Source of the DNA: Isoetes taiwanensis
Taxonomy: Eukaryota; Streptophyta; Lycopodiopsida; Isoetales; Isoetaceae
Assembly (NCBI GenBank): GCA_021234155.1
Contig: JAJEKV010000030.1
Span: 12,956,718-13,020,717 of the forward strand
Direction: 5' to 3'
Length of the DNA: 64,000 nucleotides
A program made the translations under genes and the position numbers. The notes below the pieces were generated by a model. That model was not told the DNA's origin and did no database searches. It was given only the letters and a program-made list of their open reading frames with translations. Positions 55,626 to 64,000 of the stretch are shown piece by piece; position 1 is the stretch's first letter; the number at the start of each line of letters is the position of its first letter.

Positions 55626-57222
55626 GAAAACCTTTGCTTGCACTTCGACTAGCTGAGGAAGAAAAGTCATTTGAAATGGTAGGGTAAGATCTCCCATGTC
55701 TCCCCGTTGGCAAAACTATATCTCTTATTCATGGCCTATGTTGTATTCATTGGCGGATGGACAAACCCTTGTTTCTGTGTAAACTATAGAACAAAAACTC
55801 TGTCGCATACCCATCTGATTCCCTCGATTGAGCATTCGTGAGGGCTGGTTAGACGGTATGAAAAGCGGCGACAAGGCTCACCCAACAACAAGGGTGGTCG
55901 AAAAATTACTGGCCATACCAAGTTTGGGCCAGTTTCTGGAATATTTTGGGTATATACCGGCATATGCCCAAAATATGCCAAAAACCACATAATCCAAGGT
56001 TTGCCCCTTTAGGCCTAGGGGCAACCCCATAAGGTTTGCTATAGATGTTTCGCATTGGTTTTTTGAAGGTTGGGAGGTTTCTTGATGTTTTCTTGTAGTT
56101 CGAAGGATTATTTTTAGAGAGTCACATGGGCTTCCTTTCTTGGCAGAACCTAACTTTCTTGCAGAGCGATGGCGACAGAACCTATTTTCCTAGGAGAGGG
56201 CAACGAATGTGTTGAGAAGGGATTGTGTGGCAACGGTTTCACTGGGGTTCTTTCCCTTAGACCGTAGTTTAGCGATAATTTCTTCTTCCGTTTCATCGAG
56301 ATAGATACGTTGTGCATGTGTAGGCAGATGCTCTCTCTACTTCGTGCCGTTCTTTGCGATTCAAAAGCTTGCTGTCTGCATCCAGAGCAGAAAGAATCGA
56401 TCATTCAAGCTTTCATTCCTCTTCCATTTATGTTCATCCTTGGAGATTTGTGTGCATCCACTTCTGTTGTTGCTTCTACCTTTGAATCTCACCTTTGGTT
56501 GTGGCCATTGCATGTGCTGTAGCTGCCAATGCATATGATTTAGCTACACATGCTTCATTCGCCAGAGCTTATCAGGTTCAGGCTTCATCGAACCACTGAC
56601 TTGTGCATGTATTTGCACATTTTGGTGTATTCATTGTTTATATGTGACAATTCAATGGTTTAACAATGGTTATCACTACCTATATAAAGCAGTATAATTA
56701 ATTCTCGTAAAAATTCAAGTCTAATATTCCTGGGCTGAGAAGAGCCCACAACTTGACACGTCCACTAATTTTGGTCTTCCTAAAATCAGAAAAGGAAAAA
56801 TTTTCACTGCCACACGTGCATTTATGGCATTTATGGCACCCTGCAGTCCATCCTTCTGCTCCAAAATCCATCTGAACCTCTGACCCCTGATCCAAGAGAA
56901 CTTCAAATAGGAGCTTCAAATCCAATTTTCTCGACCAAGCTAAAGTGGGCTCCGGCTCCTGCTTCCAAGTTTCAAAAAATCGCTTCCAAGCTTCAAGCTT
57001 CTGCCTAAATGAGGCATTCTGGAATTCCGGCAAGAGCGCTTTTCTGCATATGTGATATTGCTCTGGTTGTGTCTCTGTACAGGTTTTCGACTGCCCCAGT
57101 GCAGCAGGTTCTTCAACCGCCCCCCTGAAGTTTCAGATATGGATGCAATAACGCAGGTGTTTCTTGGCTATGGCAGAAAGGGCACTACAAAAAGCTCTGT
57201 TTTTTTCCACAAAGGCAGGGCG
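55626..57222. other. CYP74 upstream region, no gene recognised
   Basis: Short frames only. Around 56940-57005, CGCTTCCAAGCTTC is repeated. A polypyrimidine/CAG sequence (CTCTGTACAG at 57072-57081) could be a splice acceptor if the CYP74 copy once had an upstream exon. Confidence 0.4.
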
Positions 57223-58267
57223 ATGGCAGCAAGTAAGCCAGTGATGGATCTATCAGGCAGCTACGACATACCCATACTTGGTGCCCTCAAGGATCGGCTG
57301 GATTACTTCTGGTTCCAGGGCCACATGGAATTCTTCCGCAGCAGAATGTGTAGGTATAATAGCTTTCCTCCTGGCTTTCCAAATTATAACGGCATCGCCC
57401 TGCTCGACAACAAAAGCTTCCAGATCATGTTTGATAATGAGAAAGTAGATAAATCTGACGTTTTTGTTGGTCCTTTTGCACCCAGCACTGCCTACACAGG
57501 CGGATTCCGGGTTCTCTCATACCTTGATCCGGTGGAAAAAGACCACGAGATCTTAAAGAGCTTTGCATTTGAGATCCTTCGGAGAAATGGGCCGAAATTA
57601 TTGCCGGAATTTGCCACAGCATTTGCAGAATCGTTCAAGGAGATTGATGGGGCGGTTTCAAAAGGGGAAAAAGGGGATGTGGTACTGTGTGCCAAAGAAA
57701 TGGCGTGGAATATTTTGGTGAGGAGCATAGTGCACAGAGATCCGGCTATGGCAGGTCCGGCAAGTTTAGGTCCGAAAAGGCTACTCCAAATTAGAGCTCT
57801 GGATCGTAACACAGTTCGGCACCATAGCCGAAACAGGATTGCCTCATTTGGTGGAAGAAATGCTTTTCTATTCGTTTCGCCTTCCCGCCATTTTAAGCCG
57901 ATGTGGCTACTCCGACATGGCTAACTTTTTCCGGCTCTATGCCACGGATGCACTCGACGTGGCAGCTAACCAATTTGGTATCAACCAAGACAAAGCCATC
58001 CGTAACCTCATCTTCATGGTTGCCCTCAATGGTTGGCTCGCCTTCACCCGCGTCTTCCCCTCCCTCATCTTCTTCATTGGCCACACCGACCCTTCCTTCC
58101 ATGTTGCCCTCCGCGACGAGATCCGTCAATCCATCAACTCCAACGGTGGCCTCACCCTTACTTCCCTTTCTCAGATGCCCCTCCTCAACTCCACTATTCT
58201 TGAAATGTTGCGCCTCGCTCCCATCCGTGGACTGAGCATTCTATCTAAAAATTCTTTTGCAAGCTAA
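57223..58267 (+). pseudogene. CYP74-family P450, frameshifted and missing the haem-binding end
   Basis: Start chosen at ATG 57223 (MAASKPVMDLSGSYDIPILG), which aligns with family N-termini; an upstream in-frame ATG at 57139 is possible. Visible CYP74 landmarks: DRLDYFWFQG, EFFRSRM, FPPGFPNYNGIALLDNKSF, KVDKSDVFVGPFAPST and TGGFRVLSYLDP. A one-base insertion at about 57783-57796 shifts the frame. It resumes with LELWIVTQFG, GLPHLVEEMLFYSFRLP, FMVALNGWLAF (I-helix region) and MPLLNSTILEMLRL (K-helix ExxR). It ends 20 residues later at 58267, so the C-terminal Cys loop that binds haem is absent. CYP74 enzymes (allene oxide synthase, hydroperoxide lyase, divinyl ether synthase) rearrange fatty-acid hydroperoxides; subfamily not assignable. 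Confidence 0.88.
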
Positions 58268-58906
58268 TGGCAATTGCTTGAATGATCTGTGCTATGGGAC
58301 GCTTGCTATGGACTCTGTAGATCTTGCTCATAATATCAGTAATGCCTTCAGATAATGCTTCATCAGGTTTGAACATAGGCGCAGTAGATTTCTTGGCAGA
58401 GAGATCATGATGGCATGGGGTTTGATCATGAATGCTCTTCTACTCGAATCGAATCGAATTGATCTCTGCTATAATCGAATCTGCTCTTCTATTCTTCTAC
58501 TGTCCGGATGCTCTAATCTGAATTCCCTGCTCTGCTCTAGATGATGGTCAGCCGCTCATGAATCTTCCCTTAAATCTGGTCGGCCTCTTCCCTAAATGCT
58601 CCCTGAATCCGCTCTGATCTGGAATGCCCTTCTGATCTGCTTCCCTGCTCTGATATGTCCCCTCCTCCAACTGTGGCCGCCCTAATCCGTGTCCTCTAAT
58701 ACATATCTTTGTGCACTTTCCATTCAAAAGAAGCTTTTGCTCCTAGCCCTTAGATCAAACTTTTTTCCAATCTCAACCCTTAAATTAAATAACCATACTT
58801 TCCCTAAACTTGTATTAATATTGTGCATATGTCTCACAATATATCCTACCATTGTTTGCATTGTCTTTGCCCCTCACTCTTTATTGTTAATTTTCGCTAG
58901 TGGGAA
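58268..58906. other. CT-rich spacer, no gene
   Basis: Repeated CTGCTCT, CTTCTACT and TCGAATCGAATC motifs at 58430-58660. No sign of the missing CYP74 C-terminus. Confidence 0.5.
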
Positions 58907-59100
58907 TCTCGTGGTCATCTATCATAGTAGCCATCTATCATACGGGCACAAAAACACACGGTAATAATACGCGTTCGACTCCCGAATGTTCTCTGATTGT
59001 GTTCTTAAATTGATACATACAACTCTAGCAGTTCTAGCATGCCTGGAACTCACATCAAGCAAGTAAAGAGAAATGAGGCCGCCGCGATAAATTTCTTGTA
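58907..59100 (+). mobile_element. tRNA-related SINE-like repeat, copy 2
   Basis: Starts like copy 1 (GTGGTCATCTATCAT against ATGGTCAGCATCCTTCTATC), shares ACGGGCAC-AAAACACACGG, carries a degraded B box GCGTTCGACTCCC (58971-58983), and ends GGCCGCCGCGATAAATTTCT. The left arm of the GC palindrome of copy 1 is missing here. Confidence 0.55.
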
Positions 59101-60533
59101 ACTTTTAAAAAATACAAAAGGTTGCATTTAGATGATAAGGTTGCACTTGGTCCCAAAAGTAATCAAAGGCTGTGATTTTTCTGGATTTTTAGAAAAGGTT
59201 CAAACATGCCCTTTCTGTGGACGTATAACCTTTCTGCTTATAATGTCCAGAAATAAATCTGTTGTTCTATGGTCCCAAAATAATCAAAGGCTGTGATTTT
59301 TCTGGATTTTAAAAAAAGGTTGAGAGAAAAAATGCATGCCAATGTCAATGGTGTAAAACGAACACATGGTTGAAGCAAAAATAAAAAAGAAGCAAAATAC
59401 AAAAAACCAATGGTGCCCATGAATTTTGCTGCATCCACTCCTCCCATCTGCCATACTATAAACCAGCGTAGCCTTTTGCCATAGCGCCTGCCCTGTTCAA
59501 AGCTGCCATAGCCCACCGAATCCCTACAATGGCCTCACCACAAGCCGCAGAATCATCTGTTGGTCTTCCGGAAGAAGCAATCTCAGGCCTCACCGATAAA
59601 TATTGGATCAGAAATCGCCACTTGCAACTGCTTCTGCTCAAATGGCTGTTTGCAGATCAGACTTAGGAACAGCCACCAAAAGCAGGGTGTCAGCTGCCGG
59701 AATTGCAGTCAGGGGTTCTCACCATGCCGGATCTGTGCCGATATCATTCTTTTATAGCAATCTGCCCCTTCTTCGATCTGCTAAAAGAATCGTTACCAGC
59801 TATTCTGGTTGCTGCCGATTTCTCCCTTTTTGTCAGAATAACTGTTCGAGGAGAATGCAAGGCTGATAGAAACGCAGGTCCGCTTCCAACCTACAAATCC
59901 GGCATGTTCACAGCCACCTTGTACGCTCCTATCCGCTGCCCAACGCCCTTCACATGCTTTCTAAATTCGAGTGCTGCATTCGTTACAATCTGCAATTGAA
60001 CCTTTGCAAAAAAATCCATGAAAAAGGGGAGTTGCCAAGCACCCAAAATAGCAATAACCATCCAAGCTCCTCTCACATGGCAAATTATACCATTTTTCAT
60101 ACAATACGATACCGAAATCATAGTCCCCACCATTGCCAAAATACCCTCCCCAAACCCAAAACGAAATTAGCACAGCACACTATATTGAAAATAAGCAGAG
60201 GAAATGTTTGGACCGTTCATGCGCTCCGTTGAGATCTAGACCAGAATGATGAGGGGAAGGTGCGACTAGCTATGGCGCAACTACGAAGCCCTCGTCTATG
60301 CTTTGGTACCTGCTCAGCATTGCCTTTTTAGAGGTATCATGATCTGCAGAACTCTCCCTTCTCTAGGATCGGGGGCGTTATATGGTAAAGGATTTTTCTT
60401 GCTGAAGATTTGAGTGTCGGACCTTGAGCTCTTAAGTCTTTGAAAATTTGGGCGAATCTCAGCTGGGCGCACCTGCAAAGTTAATTACAATTTAAATTTG
60501 GCGTCAAATTATGATATTGATGGTATTTTAGGT
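59101..60533. other. Spacer before the PSP gene; a 52-bp direct repeat
   Basis: TGGTCCCAAAAGTAATCAAA...CTGGATTTTTAGAAAAGGTT at 59150-59198 recurs with few changes at 59271-59322. A short ATG frame at 59530 (MASPQAAESSVGLPEEAISG) ends after 45 codons, and a minus frame at 59891-60139 shows no family motif. The promoter and 5' leader of the PSP gene probably lie in the last few hundred bases. Confidence 0.45.
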
Positions 60534-63500
60534 ATGGGTTCTACAGCAGAGTGTGAACACATTTGTAAGAAGGAATTGAGTGTAACCCACGAGGCAGGGG
60601 AGATTGTAAGCTCACCAGAGAGCAACGGCCAAATTTTTAACTATAAAAGACAAGAAGATGGTGAGCTGAAGCCATTCGATAATTCTCGACTTGATGAGAT
60701 TGCTAGAAAGCATGAAGAGTTTTTCGAACATCAGTTACATGAGACAATCAATGAAACGTTAGAGGATGGGGAGATGGCCGATGAAGATAGTGCAGCAAAT
60801 GTTCCTACAATATCGATTGAGGAAAGCACTATCAGCATTGAAAATAGGGAGCTACTCATTGAATCTAAGGATGGTGGGTCGGGGCTTCAAGCGACTGAGG
60901 ATATTATATATCTTTCAGAAGAAGCAGTGCCAGATTTGAATGAAGGAGTGCAAGATGACACGATGGAGGTAGAAACAACCTATTATCAAGAACGTGAAGT
61001 AACAGGAACTGTAGAACAAGATGATCTGCATGTGATTGTTGAGCATTGTTTGCAAGAAAGTATCCTTTAAGCCCTTATGCCTCTGTTTTGGAAGACGCAA
61101 AGTCTGTCATGGCATTTAGTATTGGGATAACTTGCGCTAGACTTCCCAATCATTTCTTAACTTGTGATTTGTAGTTTTAATTTTGGTCTGTATTTCCCCA
61201 ATCTTCCTGAACATTTTTATAGCTGAATCAGCACGGAAGCGCAAGCGAGATGCTGATAATGGGCCATCTGTCCTGGTGACATACAAGGGCCTTACTAGGT
61301 TGCCTCTCCATTTTCTTTCTCATAAACTTGTTGTTAATTCTTACATCTTTTGGGGAACTGTTTTGTAAGAAAATGAAGACTTATCTTAGAGAATAGTAGT
61401 ACAATATGAATTTCCACTGTCTGTTTTTCTTCTTCTTAGAGAAGCCTAGGAGTTCTATAAATGCTTATTCAGACAGCACGTTTGGCTAAAATCTTAATAT
61501 GGAATTTTTTTCGTGCTAATTTGACACCGCAATAGCTGTATCATGTATAGAATGATGATGGAGGACTTTACTAAGAAACGTGATGTCTTTATGGGTTCAT
61601 GTATAGAGTGTTAATGAAGGACTTTACTAAGAAACGTGATGTCTTTATGGGTTCTTGTATTTGCAGTGAAAGCCAAAGGAAACTACAAGACTTGCTACGG
61701 CAATGGGCGGAATGGGATGGACATGAGCAGGACTCTCAGAAGGTACAACTATCTGAAAAGTGGTGCTAGCATTTAGCACAATCTTCATTTCAGCATAAAA
61801 ATTGCTAGATATTTGGGAATGATAAATAAGAGCTCCAATGTCTTTGGCACTTATCAGAACCATGTGAGGGTCAATGTCCACTGGGCAAACTCACGTTCTA
61901 CCTAGAATGAACATTGCCAATGTCCAAAACCATTCAGATCAGCTCAAAAGGGGCAATGTTGTATGGTGTTTGAATTTCCTGAAGTTAATGCATACAGCCA
62001 TTGGAGTCCCCTTGAAAAGCATAAAATATGAATATAAGAAAAGGAAAATTTTCTCTACATCAAGGGGAACCTATTTTATTTTGGGACTACCATCACAAAA
62101 AATATGGAAACGTAAAGAGCAAAGAAAATGCATCTTTGATAGATTGTTGCTGTTGTCTATTAAGTCTTATCTTTCCTGCCACGTTAATGTTTGTACCGCG
62201 CCAATACTAAATGCTTGTGTTTTAGAGATCTATAATGGATGGGCTCTCTGGGAGCGAGATGTATTTTCCTGCACTAAGAGTTGGCAAAACAAATGGTCCC
62301 ACAGTGGTAGGTGGAAATGGATTTTCACTGGATTGTGGTTGTTTTAACTTGTTGATTTTTTTCTTTTTCTTGGATGATATGATTAATCAAATTTCCTGAC
62401 TCAGTCTCGGAGAACAATATTTAATAGTCATTGCTAGCTTCTATAGAGCTCTTCACCCAACTGCCTTTCCATAAGAGGATTCTGGCAAGGTACAAGAAAT
62501 AGGTTAAGGCCCTAATGGAAATATCACGTCAAGGCAAACCTTTCAAACCAGCAGTAACCGCAGCCGAACTATCTCAGAGGAGCTGCTAGAACAAGATCCA
62601 GACCGCTGTTCTTTATGCGACAATTGTCCTGTAGCTTAGAGGCATGTAACAATTGTTCGCTTAGGCGAAACATCTTGGCCTTGGTACGGCCACATGAACT
62701 CTGTGCGACAGTTCTGAAAAAGAGATATACAGCTGGCAATTGAATCCAGATCATGCTAGCTGCCTCTTTTTATAAGAGGTCTCCCCTTTAATTAATGTTT
62801 GCCTCTTTTGGTGTTTGTTAATAGTAACCTATTCCTTTGTTAACCTTTACCTTTTCCTTGCCTTTCCTTGTTAACCTTTAACTTGGTTAAATAACCCCTT
62901 GGGTATTTCCTCTGATCCCACCAAGTAGACAACTTCCTGAGCTCGTGCCATGATGTTAAATTTGTACCATAGCAGTGGAGCCAATATTTTTCCATCATTC
63001 TGTTGCACGGTTTGATTACCCTCCTTTGAAGACTAAGACCTTGATAATACTGTAAATTATAATTTCCTGTTAAATAATATACAAATCACGTTAGCCTTCT
63101 CTTTTTAAAACATCTTGCTGTTTGTTCCCAGCACTTTTGGATGGATAGACCTGCAAAGCGTCCACGCTTAGCTGATGATGTAGAAAGTCAAGAAAAGGAA
63201 GCGGAGGTGCCTCTATATGATCGGGTCTGCAATAATACATTAACAGCTGAATCTTCTGGTTTTAATAATGAAGGGTATGCTTTATGTATCCAAATTCATC
63301 CAACTCACTTGCTCTACAAGTTTGAATATTCTTAACCTTGCTGTTAATTTCATGTAGGTACTTGGAGATCCCAGAAGAGGCATCTAGGTGCTTTAATTGT
63401 GGATCTTACAGTCATGGATTGAGGGATTGTCCACGCCCACGTGATGCTGCTGCTATTTACAGTGCTCGTAAAATGCATTCATCAAAACGGCCACAAAGGA

Positions 63501-64000
63501 CTTCACGATACTATGAGAGCTCCCCTGGGGGCAAGTTTGACGACCTGAAGCCAGGAATTTTAGGAAGTGAGACTAGGCAATCGCTTGGAATTGGGGTCAG
63601 TGATTTGATTATCAAGGAAAGTTCCTCTCAGTATAAATGAAAAAGTGAATTAACATCTTCAATGAATAAACAGGAATTGGACCCACCTCCTTGGCTAAAT
63701 CGGATGCGTGAGCTTGGCTATCCACCTGGATACATTGGTCTGTTTCTCATCGCTATGTTTTTTTAAGCTGTACATTTCTTTATGTTAGCTATACTTTCAC
63801 TGACCAGTTCTTAATGGATTATAGACGAAGATAATGAATCGTCCGGCATCTGTATATTTGGTGGGGACGATGAGAATAACACTAATGAGGAAGGTGAAAT
63901 TATCGAAAAGAAACCACCACCTGTAAGGGAATCTTCATCAAATAAAAAAAAGCTTGTCGACTTTCCAGGTATAAATGCGCCAATTCCAGACAATGCAGAC
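60534..64000 (+). CDS. PSP-domain/CCHC zinc-knuckle protein (ZCCHC8-like), incomplete at right edge
   Basis: Exons: 60534-61059, 61223-61298, 61667-61742, 63132-63274, 63358-63595, 63674-63737, 63825 to beyond 64000. All introns are GT-AG and all joins are in phase. Exon 1 is acidic (NETLEDGEMADEDSAANVP). Exon 2 has a basic patch RKRKRD, exon 4 PAKRPRLADD (likely nuclear signals). Exon 5 carries the zinc knuckle CFNCGSYSHGLRDC (C-x2-C-x4-H-x4-C). Exons 5-6 carry the PSP domain LGIGELDPPPWLNRMRELGY and PPGYI. Exon 7 ends with FPGINAPIPDNAD, a block conserved in plant homologues. The human relative ZCCHC8 is part of the NEXT complex that feeds nuclear RNAs to the exosome; PSP proteins also associate with spliceosomes. 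The frame is open upstream to 60444 without an ATG, so 60534 is the first usable start unless an upstream exon exists. Confidence 0.88.
61743..63131 (+). other. Large intron of the PSP gene
   Basis: 1389-bp intron between the exon ending SQK and the exon starting HFWMD. No gene is visible inside. CTTTTCCTTGCCTTTCCTTG-type pyrimidine repeats lie at about 62840-62890. Confidence 0.75.

Noticed and set aside
59891-60139. Membrane-like minus-strand frame as a gene
   Set aside because: Short, with no family match, no splice context and no neighbouring coding exons.
60498-60533. Start of the PSP protein at 60498
   Set aside because: That codon is TTG. The first ATG in the frame is at 60534; an additional upstream exon is possible but was not found.

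Overview
This window is nuclear DNA of a land plant. It carries remains of land-plant families (germin-like protein, SHI/STY-type SRS factor, class III peroxidase, CYP74 cytochrome P450, a PYG7/Ycf37-like plastid TPR protein) and genes with GT-AG introns in AT-rich DNA. The transposon mix includes a Penelope-type reverse transcriptase with no visible C-terminal endonuclease and a pogo-type HTH_psq/DDE transposase. That mix would be unusual for a flowering plant and suggests a seed-free lineage such as a fern or lycophyte. This placement is an inference; nothing here fixes the species.

Layout. 0-9 kb: a 5S-rRNA-derived SINE-like copy, then a decayed APE-type LINE on the minus strand that shares the SINE's 3' tail. 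9-11.6 kb: a pogo-like transposase pseudogene (minus) and a complete 423-bp TRIM with a perfect 5-bp target duplication. 11.6-20 kb: mostly unassigned DNA with small repeats. 20-22.7 kb: two convergent gene remnants (germin-like, SRS) and a foldback element with two 112-bp arms. 27.4-31 kb: a 5'-truncated L1-type LINE with a 295-bp MITE inside it. 33.6-44.6 kb: a Penelope-like element whose body (ORF1 and an RT with a YMDD motif) lies between two near-identical 2.3-kb direct repeats, with an older third repeat copy directly upstream. 47.7-48.5 kb: a peroxidase pseudogene. 49.67-53.96 kb: a non-autonomous Helitron carrying a multi-exon PYG7-like gene, inserted into a dispersed repeat whose uninterrupted paralogue lies at about 18.1-18.4 kb and shows the exact empty site. 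57.2-58.3 kb: a frameshifted, C-terminally truncated CYP74. 60.5-64 kb: the one clearly intact host gene, a PSP-domain/CCHC zinc-knuckle (ZCCHC8-like) RNA-surveillance protein that runs off the right edge.

The most notable objects are (1) the Penelope-like element, whose first coding exon and splice donor lie in the terminal repeat while the phase-matched acceptor lies just inside the body, (2) the Helitron with its captured gene and an in-window empty-site control, and (3) the LINE/5S-SINE pair with a common 3' end. Apart from the PSP gene, and possibly the Helitron-borne gene, every gene-like sequence here is a transposon or a broken copy.
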